A stretch of 64,000 nucleotides of DNA from Ovis canadensis (GCF_042477335.2 NC_091255.1:37922501-37986500); one strand, 5' to 3'. Positions 1 to 54,779 are shown, numbered from the stretch's first letter. The notes: generated by a model not told the origin, from the sequence alone. Numbers and translations: made by a program.

Positions 1-714
1 AGGCTCTGTTCTTTCCTATTCTCCTCCATCCTCCACGCTACTACCAGAATTACATCAACTCTCCTCCACATGAAATGTGACCAGTTAGATGCTTGTCCTA
101 ATTCCTCAGGCCTGCGTGTGGGGCTGTGCCCCTCACAGTCAGGTCTCAGCTGCTATCTCTGGCCTTCTCAGATGCTCTTTGCTCATGGAGCCTCTGCTTC
201 AACTATTCTGAGATCTGATGCTGTTTTCTCTTCTTAGAATGCTCATTTCCTTTTCTCTTTCACATGCTAGCTATCTATTCATCTTTTGGGAGCTAACTCC
301 GTCTCCTCTGAGATGCCTTCCTGGATTCCCCAGGTTCGCATCTCATTCTCTGTTGTGACCACACTTTGTTTCCATGCTTCTCAGAGTATGCATACTGTAC
401 CAGAATCTGAATTGCCATGACTTGCTGGCTTGAGGTCTTCAAGAGCAAGGACACAGTGGTCAAATCCATGGTGCCCATTTCTGTACAGACACATTCTTGG
501 TACTCAGTAAAAATGGTTGAATGGAATTGAGGGTCCATTAAACACCTTTGCTTCATTTCACTTGCCTTCTATGAAAATTGGTTCACTGACCACATTCGTT
601 TTTTGTCATTGTCTCTGACTGCACACAGTAGGAGCATAACAAATACTGAACAAATGACTTAGTTCTAATAGCACTGTTGAGCTTGTAATTAAGAGACACA
701 TGTATTTTTAGATT
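1..714. other. Region downstream of MYH4
   Basis: No gene seen. Pieces such as ATGCCTTCCTGGATTCCC (about 313-330) and GTACTCAGTAAAAATGGTTG (about 499-518) look like decayed L2/MIR. Confidence 0.5.
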
Positions 715-731
715 GCAAAATTCTCTGCTGA

Positions 732-737
732 TTTATT
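732..737 (-). terminator. MYH4: MYH4 poly(A) signal AATAAA
   Basis: AATAAA on the minus strand, 86 nt after the stop codon. Cleavage is expected 10-25 nt further, near 710-722. Confidence 0.75.
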
Positions 738-776
738 TCCTTGATATTAAAATTACATTTGACAGTGACAAAGAAT

Positions 777-790
777 TTCACATTTTGTGC
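777..790 (-). promoter_or_regulatory. Conserved 3' UTR element, MYH4 copy
   Basis: GCACAAAATGTGAA in the mRNA sense, 33 nt after the stop. CACA and TGTG can pair around a short loop. The same 14-mer occurs in MYH1 and MYH2 at the same spacing. Confidence 0.5.
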
Positions 791-823
791 ATTTCTTTGG
801 TCACCTTTTTGCATTAGAATGAA

Positions 824-22822
<21,999 letters not shown>

Positions 22823-23777
22823 GGCTGCAGGTTACTGGTGGCAGCAGATACCTAGATGGAGAAACAGAGCTGGATGGTGAACCAGGGTGCAGGTGGACCT
22901 CTTCCCATTGCTTTTTGGTCAGTGGCTGTGCTTATTCCTCACTTTGACTTGAGGACTTACTCCTGTGTGCTATGCCAGTGTGCTGGAAGCGCAGATCACT
23001 GATTTGAAAGCCTTATCTTGATAGCTTAGTATTTGTGGTATTTAAGCCTCTATTCTATCCTCTGTATTATTAGCCATCCTTGACAAATGTGGAGTAATTG
23101 ACGTTTCAACCAGCAACATCTGCAATGTGTTCAGAATTTTTTCTTCTTCTCCTTGCTTTTATTCTTTTGTTTCCTTTTCCAAACCCCCTGCCTTTTTTTT
23201 TTTTTGACGTTGTGATTATAAAAGAAATGGAAAATAACTATTTCTAATGGCTTTACCATCTAAATGAACCTATTTTAAAAACTCAACTACTCAGGCAAAT
23301 TTTCCTCCTGCCTCAAATTATTAAAACTAGATTTATTAATTGAATGTGAAAATTATTAAAGTTGGATGTATGAAAAGGGAAATCTGTTTTTTGAACAAAA
23401 TTCCAGGTTGAAAATACCTGATAAACACAAATATACTCCTGATTAACTCAAAGGTATTAGGTAAGCAAAAGGATAAGTACAATGAAAGCTGAAAATGCAA
23501 CAAATGATTTTGTCCTAAGTCATATAAAAGTCTTTTTCTATAATCTGTTCTTAAAATTTGTGGAAGTCATGGTTTATCTAAACAGAAGATAACTTTAAAA
23601 GACTCTTGAATTAAAACATCTGAATTCTTAGTAAAATTTCATAGTGATTGTATATCTTTGGTCTATGATTTTTTTAAGCTAGATTTCAGCATACCAGTTG
23701 ATTTTATCTGATGCTTATTATTTTAGGTATATATCTATATTTTTATCTTCCCATTTCTCTTTCTTTAAAAAAACATC

Positions 23778-24290
23778 CGTTCAGTTCAGTCGCTCAGTCA
23801 TGTCCAACTCTTTGCGACCCCATGAACTGCAGCACGCCAAGCCTCCCTGTCCATCACCAACTCCTGGAGTTCTCCCAAACTCATGTCCATCGAGTCAGTG
23901 ACACCATCCAGCCATCTCATCCTCTGTTGTCCCCTTCTCCTCCTGCCTCCAATCCCTCCCAGCATCAGAGTCTTTTCCAATGAGTCAACTCTTCAGATGA
24001 GATGGCCAAAGTTCTGGAGTTTCAGCTTTAGCATTAGTCCTTCCAAAGAACACCCAGGACTGATCTCCTTTAGAATGGACTGGTTGGATCTCCTTGCAGT
24101 CCAAGGAACTCTCAAGAGTCTTCTCCAACACCACAGTTCAAAAGCATCAATTTTTCTGCGCTCAGCTTTCTTCACAGTCCAACTTTCACATCCATACATG
24201 ACCACTGGAAAAACCATAGCCTTGACTAGATGGACCTTTGTTGGCAAAGTAATGTCTCTGCTTTTGAATATGCTATCTAGGTTGGTCATT
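23778..24290 (-). mobile_element. BovB (RTE) LINE fragment, 3' end (MYH4 intron 2)
   Basis: The minus strand encodes the C-terminus of BovB reverse transcriptase ([53 protein letters not shown]) in broken frames, ending in the BovB 3' tail ACTGAACTGAAC. Confidence 0.9.
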
Positions 24291-25185
24291 TCCTTCAGTC
24301 CTCTAAATCTTTCTTCTGAAATGGATAGCCAGTATAAAGTTTCAAGCCAAAGTGAACTTTTTTTTTCTCACTCACAAATTAATTATGAGAAAATAAGTCC
24401 TTTAGCCCAGATGACTGACCAGAGTTAAAGAAGGTGGAAAGCCATGTGTTGGTTGCCAACAGCAATGATAGCAACAGCCTCAACATTTTGTAGGCTTTCC
24501 AGAAGAACTCTTGGTCCTTAATCATCAGGATTAAACTTCCGTTGACTTAGAAAGTTTGGGTGTTTGCCACTGTATCCCTGAAATCTATCTAATTTGTACC
24601 TCTAATAGTCTCTTGGCAATTCTGAAATTTAGACATATTTTCAGATATCGGAACATTTAATGTTAGGGCTTTCTCTTGCAAGGAGAAAAGCTTTTTTTGT
24701 TTCTGTGTTTGTTTTCACACCAGGCAGTTTTGAATTAACAACATCCTGCTTTGCAGAGATTACTACGATGCAGTATATCCACAGAACTCAGAAAGGATGC
24801 TTCTCATTTCAGTCTGAGATAAATCATTTCCAAACGTGAGGGTCACAAACCCCCAAGGATCCCCAAGGTCCTTGAATCCACCTGCACAGTGATAATGGTC
24901 TCAAGTTCAAACAAGCAACATTCCCAAACTATGTTTTCTCTTTTAATGAATATATCTAATATAGCTGCTATATTTAATATAAACTCATTCAAAATAGTTA
25001 TTAAATATATAGTGTTTTTATTATTATGTATATTTTATATTTCTAGTGTAGTAGTAAAAGTACACATTCCAATACATGGAGTGAGGGAGATCTGTTAAAC
25101 GTTTCAGTTCTGTGGAGAAGTCCTTGGAACCATTGACTTAGATCATAGTTTACAAGAGCTGGAGGCACCTGAATAGTTATGTAGG

Positions 25186-25335
25186 ATTCAGCTTCCTTAT
25201 TTTACTGATGAGGAAACCGAGGCCCAGAAAATTGAAGAGTCTTGCAGTGTTCCAAAGGTGTGAGTGGTGGTGTTAGGATGTGAGCCCTGTTGTCTTAAGT
25301 CCAGGTTCAATGCTAATTCCACCGCAACATGCTGT
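25186..25335 (+). mobile_element. MIR SINE (MYH4 intron 2)
   Basis: MIR core TTACTGATGAGGAAACCGAG followed by GCCCAGA and the degraded remainder of the element. Confidence 0.75.
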
Positions 25336-25737
25336 ATTTTAAGATACACAAAGCCAACTGTCTTAACCCAGGCAACTAGAGTTGGTGCAAAGCCTGGATT
25401 GGCACCTGGAAATTTTGACTTGTGTAGCTACACGTTATTGATTTTATCCCTCCTGATAATATCCTCAGAGGTTAAGTTGCAGTAATAGTTCATATTAAAT
25501 ATTAGATGTGATCCTTGCATTCTTTCTGAAGTTCTCACATGTCAAAGAGAAGAGTCACTAGATTTTGTGTGGGTAAGTGGCCTGAAAAGCCAGAATTTTA
25601 TGAGAAGCCAGCTCTAAACAACTGCTTCTTGTATCCTATTCCCAGTACTAAACTAGGAAATAAACTGGTAGCTCTTTAAGACATAGCAATATAGAAATCT
25701 CTTTATTCTTTAGAGTGTAGTAATAAATTACTCTTAC

Positions 25738-25782
25738 CTCTTGTGTTATCAGATGCAGAAGGTAGCAGGCTCAAAGCAGAAA
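25738..25782 (-). other. MYH4: MYH4 exon 2 (5' UTR)
   Basis: Non-coding exon of 45 nt, inferred from an acceptor AG at 25783-25784 and a donor GTAAGAG directly left of 25738. It matches the two-UTR-exon plan of skeletal MYH genes. It has no ATG that could start a long frame. Confidence 0.65.
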
Positions 25783-25992
25783 CTACTGTTGAAAGACAAG
25801 AGAATGCAGATTCTTTCATTGTTTTCCATTTAATCACAAAATATTAGTAACTATATTGTGTACGATGTCGTCATCGTAGGACTGTCAGAGAGAGAAATTA
25901 AAATTTGGGAAATAGTAGCCATCTCCCTTAAGTGAATGATCATTTTCATCAGGAGTGTAAGACTAGCCAGGAGTTCTTCCATGTATACATAC

Positions 25993-26015
25993 CTTAAAGG
26001 CTTTTGAGGAAGGAC
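25993..26015 (-). other. MYH4: MYH4 exon 1 (5' UTR)
   Basis: Short non-coding exon. The donor GTATG follows the exon end at 25993. The 5' end is inferred as about 30 bp after the TATA box, so it is approximate. Confidence 0.65.
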
Positions 26016-26038
26016 AGGACAGAGGCATCCCAACTCCA

Positions 26039-26046
26039 CTTTTATA
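26039..26046 (-). promoter_or_regulatory. MYH4: MYH4 TATA box (TATAAAAG)
   Basis: TATAAAAG on the minus strand, placed so that transcription would start near 26015, just before exon 1. Confidence 0.8.
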
Positions 26047-26076
26047 GAGACCGTTTTGCAAACACAGCAGCCACCT

Positions 26077-26082
26077 CAGCTG
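26077..26082 (-). promoter_or_regulatory. MYH4: E-box CAGCTG in MYH4 promoter
   Basis: Palindromic E-box about 65 bp before the inferred start. MyoD-family factors bind this core. A proximal E-box is known to matter in the rodent IIb promoter. Confidence 0.6.
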
Positions 26083-26109
26083 TCCCATCTGGGAACCTAC
26101 TTGGCAAAA

Positions 26110-26119
26110 CCTTTTTTGG
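26110..26119 (-). promoter_or_regulatory. MYH4: CArG box in MYH4 promoter
   Basis: CCAAAAAAGG on the minus strand, a perfect CC(A/T)6GG site for serum response factor, about 100 bp upstream of the inferred start. The aligned site in MYH1 is degraded. Confidence 0.65.
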
Positions 26120-26159
26120 CAGTCTCTTTGCACAATATTCACTGACTGTGGCTGTGAAT

Positions 26160-26179
26160 GGATATAATTAGAAATATTT
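26160..26179 (-). promoter_or_regulatory. 20-bp AT-rich module shared with MYH1 promoter
   Basis: The same 20 bases (containing TCTAATTATA on the minus strand) occur in both promoters, 114-115 bp upstream of the TATA box. The TAATTA core could bind homeodomain or MEF2-like factors. Confidence 0.55.
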
Positions 26180-26187
26180 CTTGACAC

Positions 26188-26197
26188 CTATAAATAA
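26188..26197 (-). promoter_or_regulatory. MYH4: MEF2 site in MYH4 promoter
   Basis: TTATTTATAG (CTATAAATAA on plus) fits YTA(A/T)4TAR exactly. Confidence 0.6.
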
Positions 26198-26199
26198 TT

Positions 26200-29100
26200 T
26201 GACAGAGGATAATCTAGGGTTCTTTGTAAGCATTTGATAGGGATGGGGATTCAGTGCTTCTAAGGCTATTTCTCCAGCTTTGCTGTTGCGTCATTCATCA
26301 CAGCATTCAAAGCCAGGTTCCCACTATTCTATAAAACTGGTCCAACAGAATGATCTTGACATGAGTAGTTTAGAACTAATGGATTTGTTAGCCCTTAGAG
26401 CCATTAAGGAGCTGGGATGAATTTTAGATCTGACAGTATGATTGGAGGCAGTGAGTGAGGGATATTAAAGCAGAAAATTTCTGGCCAAGGTCCGGATCTT
26501 GGAAACACTAGTGATGGATTCTTTTCAAGTCTGAGCGCCCAAACATGGAGAAAGTTTAGGCACATTCTCAGATTAGGCAGTAGTGACAGACCAGTGGGGG
26601 AGTCATATGGAATTTAGAGTGGATGTAAACACTTCTGTTCCTTTTCTGGAGGACATGGCTGTCTTCAGTTCACATGTTTTCACTGAGGAAACAACAAGAT
26701 GCCATGTGACTTCCATGTATGTTTCCACTGAATAATGGAAGGAGACATAAATACATGTTCCTAGTTAACAGACAAATCCTCATGACTATGTGTTGCTCAA
26801 ATGAGGTGGGTAATACACATTTTTATTGAAGGTGGGAGGAAAGCTATGGTGTCCATAAGACTCTCTCTGAATTGAGAACATGAGTGGGCTGTCACATATG
26901 CCCATAGTACAGGTAAATTGGGTTTTGGTGGTTTTGCCATAGGCAGCTGCTGAACATGACAGGAAACCTATCTACTCTGTGCGACTGAGATCTGGTGTGA
27001 TATTTTTGTCTATCATCTGCTAGCTTAAATGACTGATCAGTGTGATTACTGTTTTCAGATGTCCTATTAACTTAGAATTTCTTTTTCATACATTTGCAGA
27101 TTGAATCTTTTACATGTTTTATTTCTTTGATACACTACTGTGGAAGAGTTGGTCAGTCTGTTCCCTGCCTCCCCGCCCCCAGTCTCCATGGAAATGATTC
27201 ACTGGAGTCTAGTGACTTACCCAAAATGTTAGTCTTGAAGCCAGAAAGAAGAGACATCTTTTGATTTTTTTCTCAAATTTAAGATTTTCACAACTTATTT
27301 ATTTTTACTTCTTCTGGACCTTAATATCTAAATGATAGACATAAATGTTATCAAACACATGCACTAGTTTTGGAACTGAAAGATGAAAGAAGAAACTATG
27401 GATGAGACCAAGACATATAGGCTGAGTTATACAGGTAGAGCTACTGGGGATTCTCTACCTAAAAGTCACAGCTTTGCCCAGTTGTAGATAGATTGATCAT
27501 GCAGTTCTTAAAAAGTCTAAAGCAAGGAGTAGGTGGAAGGTGAGGAAGTAGAGTCAGTTTGTCTATATAACACTTTTGAGAATGTGTGTAAAGAAAAGCA
27601 GAGAAATGACTCAATAGCTGGAGAAAAAAATAGGGTCAAGGGAGAGTTTACGAAAGGATATAGTAGAGTGGGAGAGATTGGAAATAAAACTGAAGGAAAA
27701 GGATAGGCCATTGTAGGAATATTCTAAGTGGGGGGAAGGGATGAGACTCAGAGCCAGGCAGAGGAGAGGGCCCTGAATTGGTGGAGAGCCCTCCACATCA
27801 GAAGCTGGTTTTACAGTAAAAATGGGCGGCCTTTTTCATCTGATGACGTTCAGTTTCTTTTTTTCTTTTAATCAGGATGTGAGATCATTTTGTCAGGCAA
27901 AGAGGGAAATGGAAATTTGAGGAGAATGGGTAGATTTGAAGTAGAGAGAAATAAGAGTGAGCAAGCTGACTACGTACCTCCCGCACTGAAGGCTTACTGG
28001 GGTTAGTGATTGGGAGTTTCTCTGAAGTGTGGAGTAATGAGTTGTTGGATTCATTAGTGTTTTTGCTCTCAAGTGTGACAGGGGATAGGAGATGGCAAGG
28101 ATGTTTAGGACTCTGTCAGTAGAATAGACAAAAAGCCAAATTATGAATTTTTGCTTAGTTGGGGGAGAAATAAAGATGAAATAGGGGCTGATGGATATGG
28201 AAGAAACAAAAGGTCAAAATATTGGAGATGTCAATGGAGTTGAAGAATTGTTATGTTGAGAATAGTCCAACAAGCAAGCTAGAAAATCAGGAGAGAGTTG
28301 CTTGATTTGGTGACTTAGAAGATTAGGCATTTTCTAGAGTGAGACTGTGGAAGAGATGGAATGGAGGCAGGAGTTAGTGTATTGGATGAACCATCCATGT
28401 GGGCACTGAAGTCTACCAGGAATGTAGTGTGAATTGCATGGAGAGAGGAGAGGTGCCAAAATCTTCAATGAATGAGAAGTCATTGCTGCTAAGTCACTTC
28501 AGTCCTGTCCAACTCTGTGCGACCCCATAGACAGCAGCCCACCAGGCTCCCCTGTCCCTGGGATTCTCCAGGCAAAAACACTGGAGTGGGTTGGCATTTC
28601 CTTCTCCAATGCATGAAAGTGAAAAGTGAAAGTAAAGTCGCTCAGTCGAGTCCAACTCTTAGCGACCCCATGGACTGCAGCCTACCAGGTTCCTCCATCC
28701 ATGCGAGTTTCCAGGCAAGAGTACTGGAGTGGGGTACCATTGCCTTCTCCAATGAGAAGTCATTAGGTGTCATCAATAGCTATGTTGAATAGCAGGATAA
28801 CATGATTCTCAAGGAAGAGCTTTCTGTAAGAGGATAAACAGCAGTGGGGGTCAAGGGGGTTATCAGCTCTAGCTTAGGACTAAGGCATTCTTAAGGCATT
28901 AGGGAATAATGGTCAGCTCTTACAAGAGCTTCCAGAGAAGCACTGTTCTTGGTGGGTGGCAGATTTTAGTTCAAGCCAAGAGGTGGAGCATGTTCCAAGA
29001 GGCATGAGGAATCTCATGTTTTCTAGGAGAGTCAATATTCACTGAGGTCTCACTAAGACTGGCTGCCATTGTCAGAGCCTGCCTCTCTTTCCTGTTTCTC

Positions 29101-30340
29101 TGCTTAACATTTGTCCATTTTCCTATTCACTTTTCTCACTAAGTCAGTAGCCAAATGAAATGGCAATGTAAGACTGGAATATTAGGTTGTAACCACTGGC
29201 AGAGAATTGAATAATATATTAAGGACTGTTAAAAACTGCTTTATAAAGTATTTTAAAGTACAACTCGAGGTGTAGCATTAAACAGTTATCTCTAATGATT
29301 GGTAGAAAGCAGATGGAGGTTTGTAATACCCCAGAGGGAATCATCCCGAGGAGCTGAGATCCAGAGGGTGCAGTTGAATAACTTAACCTACTGGATAATG
29401 TAGTTAAAAACATTTAATTTTGTATTGTTCCTTTTAAATAGGTGTGTAATGTTCTTGTAAGACCTTTGTTGTATATATTCCTAATAGACAAGATAATGCT
29501 GTTTAATCTGCTCCCTGCCTGTGAAAAATAAGGGGAAGGCCCATGCTGGCCTCAGCACATGTAAATCTGTAGTAGTAATACCAATTATAGTAATGATAGC
29601 AATTGCCACACTGTAGAGAGGCACAGTGTGGGAACCAAAAATCAAATAATGACAGTGGGAAACCGACTTTTGGGAAATATAAATTGACCTTCTGTTGCTA
29701 GTAGAAGTACTAGGAGAAAGCCTTATAAAAAGTACAGAAATTTCCAAAGAGATGGAACTACTGAAATATATTCATTCTTAACAAGTGAGAAGACTCAATA
29801 AAACAAACAACAGAACATCTGTAGGTAGCGAAAAAACTACAGTGCCAGAAAATCTATAAAACAGATTTCCCTCTCAAGGGGTCCTAGTCCCAACTTAGTG
29901 GATATAAAGTTTGCATTTTAAATACTTTTGCATGTCTATTCCAATTTTTTTTCAACCTTTTTTTTTTATGTAGGTAATTGCTGTTTTATTTGTTCTCAGT
30001 CTTAGGATCAAGGATTTCCTATCGTTTTATGAAGAAGGTCAGTAAATTCACTAAGAGAAATCCTTTTTCCCTGATAACTAGCTGATGCTTTGCCGGCTGC
30101 GATTTCCACTCGGCTCTGCATACTCTTGTTTTGAATGTCTAAGATCTGCCTCTAGGCTTCACCTGCTCTTCCCACAGGGCCATGTGGTGTTTAGGGCTCT
30201 TCCTAACAGGGACTGGCTTGGCTGCTCATTCCATGTTTTATTTTTGGTGACTAAATACTTCTCCGTAAGTTATAAGTAATATGTTTGTTCCTTGTGACAC
30301 CAAAAGATAAATTGACACAGTGTAAAAAAGAGACTCACAA
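26200..30340. other. MYH4/MYH1 spacer
   Basis: About 4.1 kb with no protein gene seen on either strand. Contains the Bov-A2 dimer. Purine-rich unique sequence at 27.5-28.4 kb. Confidence 0.65.
28485..28750 (-). mobile_element. Bov-A2 dimeric SINE (MYH4/MYH1 spacer)
   Basis: Two BovA monomers head to tail on the minus strand. Flanked by perfect 14-bp target duplications AATGAGAAGTCATT at 28471-28484 and 28751-28764, so fairly young. Confidence 0.92.
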
Positions 30341-30344
30341 ATTG

Positions 30345-30371
30345 TTTGCAGATAAATTTTTTATCTGCAAA
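30345..30371. repeat. 12-bp perfect inverted repeat at the MYH1 3' end
   Basis: TTTGCAGATAAA, a TTT spacer, then TTTATCTGCAAA. In the transcript it would form a hairpin with GATAAA in its stem. Confidence 0.7.
30360..30365 (-). terminator. MYH1: MYH1 candidate poly(A) signal (GATAAA variant)
   Basis: No AATAAA or ATTAAA is present from the stop down to about 30270. GATAAA lies 85 nt after the stop, the same spacing as AATAAA in MYH4. It sits inside a perfect 12-bp inverted repeat. Confidence 0.5.
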
Positions 30372-30403
30372 AATCGTAAGTACAAAATAGAGTGACAAAG
30401 ATT

Positions 30404-30417
30404 TTCACATTTTGTGC
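30404..30417 (-). promoter_or_regulatory. Conserved 3' UTR element, MYH1 copy
   Basis: Same 14-mer, 33 nt after the stop. Confidence 0.5.
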
Positions 30418-30450
30418 ATTTCTTTGGTCACTTTTTAGCATTTGGATGAG

Positions 30451-52510
<22,060 letters not shown>

Positions 52511-52546
52511 GGCTGCAGGTTATTGATGGCAGCCCAATCAAAGACC

Positions 52547-54235
52547 CTGCCTGGCAGAGGAAGAAAACATATTACAGAAATTCAGAAACTCGATCATTAG
52601 ATTCATGTTTAAAAAAAGAAAACAACCAACCTTATTCCTTGACAAGTTGAGCGCTAGCATCTTGTTGGGTATGACTACCTCCCTGGCTTGGCTGGAGGTG
52701 AAATGTCAGCCTCTGTGTTCTGTACCATTGCTGACCGATACTTAATTTGGCAAGAGACTGTTGGCTCTGGCTCATCTTCTATACGATATTATAATTCCTT
52801 TCTCTGTTTCTTTTGCATAAAAGAAAGCCACCTATCATCAGCTTATACAGACACAATGCTAAGACGACAGCAGGATTTCTCGGGCTCTTTCACCTGTAGT
52901 TCTTGTCTTCCAATCAGACTACAGGGGCCTTGGAGACTGGGACTATGTTCCTTTACAGCATCCTTCACACCTCTTAGAACACATGCTGGGTGTGGGTAAG
53001 CCCCAGAGTTGGCTTTATAAATTAAAAGATCAATACAACTATGTTGCTAAAGTTATATGAACTATTTAGTGCATGGTGAAAACCTTTTCATTATAGATTT
53101 GGAATTTACAAGGACCACCTAATAATAAAGGAAAGCATAAATGTGAGGAGGTTTGTTTTGCATTGTTCAGTTAAAAATATCCTGTTTTTACATCCACTAC
53201 TCTTGTTCCTGTGCCATAATTTTGAGAAATCAGCTTCTCCACCTGTCTTTAGTATTTCTCAAAGATATTAGTGATTACTTAAGTTTTCTTGCTTTATTGC
53301 TAGTATTCTCATAAAAATTTCAGGAAATTTTTTCTTTTCAAAATCTGTCTCTTGTCACTTTTTCATTAATCCTGTCAATAAGGATCATATATAACCTATT
53401 TTATAATTTTTGAAAAGATATTTTATTGAGAAAAACTCAAAGCACTTGAGTAGTCTTCTCAATATTTTTCTATTCAGACCACAGTGGTTTGGATAGCACA
53501 ATTAAAATCCTTTGTCTAGACTTTCCTGGCAGTGCAGTGGTTGGGACTTTGCCTTCCAGTGCAGGGGATGCAGGTTCGATCCCTGGTTGGGGAACTAAGA
53601 TGCCAAATGCCTCAGGACTAAAAACCCAAAGCATGAAACCGAAGTAATATTGTAACAAATTCATTAAGACTTTAAAAATGGTCCACAGCAAAACATATTT
53701 TTAAAAAATCCTTTGTCCTACTAAAAATGCTTACAATCATTTTTCGTATCATATATTTTTCAAATGTTCATTTTACAGAGTGTGAAACAGCATGCAGATT
53801 TCAACCACTTTTTCAAGTCAAAGATTCACTTCATTTTATTAATCCAGTAACACTGCATCTCAAGGGTTTTTTATATTATATACAGTGGTAAGAGCTGTAG
53901 TATAGGATAGGACATTTATATTTTCTCTGTAAATGAGCGATAATGGTGTGAAATGCTGTGTTGCATATTGTAATTGAATTATTTAAAAGATAATCTGCAA
54001 TGCTGGAAATAGAAAAAACAGTGTATCTAAAAACTCCTGAAGCATTGTATTTATTGCAAAAGATACTGATTAATGAGAACCAGTTTCTAAATTCTCCCTC
54101 TGATCAGGGAAGCATGAACAGCCATGAAATCGAAATGCTTTTATTTTGTAGCCCTTTCCCTCAACCACTCTCCAAACCACTGCAGAAGGCTTCCTACACC
54201 TTGCAAGGAATGAGAAAAACAAGCCAGTGCCTTAC
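52547..54235 (-). other. MYH1: MYH1 intron 2 (5' UTR intron)
   Basis: 1.7 kb with the CHR SINE. 52840-52990 may hold a decayed old repeat. Confidence 0.7.
53517..53704 (+). mobile_element. CHR-type cetartiodactyl SINE (MYH1 intron 2)
   Basis: tRNA-derived head with a B-box-like GGTTCGATCCCTGG, long tail, flanked by 13-bp target duplications AAAATCCTTTGTC at 53504-53516 and 53705-53717. Confidence 0.85.
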
Positions 54236-54266
54236 CTTGGAGATGTAACCTTGAAGTGGGTCAGAA
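54236..54266 (-). other. MYH1: MYH1 exon 2 (5' UTR)
   Basis: 31-nt non-coding exon, acceptor AG at 54267-54268 and donor GTAAGG left of 54236. It is shorter than its MYH4 counterpart and not alignable with it. Confidence 0.6.
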
Positions 54267-54519
54267 CTGTAAGAAAAAGAGCAAATGTCCTCTGATTAAA
54301 TGTGAACAGTTCCCAACAGTAGCAAGAATGATTCTGAATTGAGAAGCAGGAAATGACTGGGAACACCAAAACATCTAATTAAAACTGCTGCGGAGTAAGT
54401 TGGTGCTTCGCTGGAAGGGCTCCCAGGGGCAGCAGGAGCCAGGATGTGTGGCATGCATGCGGGCAGCCAGGCATCCCTGCTGGCCCTTCAGACAGAGCCC
54501 TGTCCTCACACACACTTAC

Positions 54520-54542
54520 CTTGAAGCTTTATGAGGAAAGAC
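54520..54542 (-). other. MYH1: MYH1 exon 1 (5' UTR)
   Basis: Donor GTAAGTG directly left of 54520. The 5' end is inferred from the TATA box about 30 bp upstream, so it is approximate. Confidence 0.65.
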
Positions 54543-54565
54543 AAGTCATACTCATCCCCAGGGTA

Positions 54566-54573
54566 CTTTTATA
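54566..54573 (-). promoter_or_regulatory. MYH1: MYH1 TATA box (TATAAAAG)
   Basis: Same TATAAAAG octamer as in MYH4, about 30 bp before exon 1. Confidence 0.8.
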
Positions 54574-54632
54574 GGGTCAAATATGGAAAACACGTCGCCT
54601 CCTCCTCTTTCTTAAATCATATTTGGCGAAAC

Positions 54633-54642
54633 GTGTTTTTGG
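54633..54642 (-). promoter_or_regulatory. MYH1: Degenerate CArG position in MYH1 promoter
   Basis: CCAAAAACAC on the minus strand, aligned with the MYH4 CArG box at almost the same distance from TATA. One end of the CC(A/T)6GG motif is lost. Two other CArG-like sites with one mismatch lie nearer the TATA box. Confidence 0.4.
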
Positions 54643-54687
54643 CAGTGAAGGTCTCCAAGCATAATTCCCTTCATATTAAAGATGTTT

Positions 54688-54707
54688 GGATATAATTAGA
54701 AATATTT
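54688..54707 (-). promoter_or_regulatory. 20-bp AT-rich module shared with MYH4 promoter
   Basis: Identical 20-mer to the MYH4 promoter copy, 115 bp upstream of TATA. Confidence 0.55.
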
Positions 54708-54742
54708 CCTCTCACATTGGGTTAAGTGTATAAATCAATCTC

Positions 54743-54752
54743 CTATAAATAA
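54743..54752 (-). promoter_or_regulatory. MYH1: MEF2 site in MYH1 promoter
   Basis: Same perfect MEF2 decamer as MYH4, but about 27 bp further from the shared AT-rich module. Confidence 0.55.
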
Positions 54753-54766
54753 GTTGAGTTGTTGGC

Positions 54767-54773
54767 AACCTGA
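54767..54773 (-). promoter_or_regulatory. MYH1: MEF3-like site in MYH1 promoter
   Basis: TCAGGTT on the minus strand matches the MEF3 consensus bound by Six1/Six4. I found no such site at the same place in MYH4. A 7-bp match is weak on its own. Confidence 0.35.
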
Positions 54774-54779
54774 AAGTGA

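Larger units (their letters stand above)
22852..25737 (-). other. MYH4: MYH4 intron 2 (5' UTR intron)
   Basis: 2.9 kb between the UTR exon and the start-codon exon. Holds BovB and MIR fragments; the rest is unique-looking and AT-rich. Confidence 0.75.

Noticed and set aside
293-556. 87-codon minus-strand frame downstream of MYH4
   Set aside because: No recognisable domain; it overlaps sequence that looks like decayed old repeats.
53470-53691. Minus-strand frame of 73 codons
   Set aside because: It is the reverse of a CHR SINE; such frames occur in every copy of the family.
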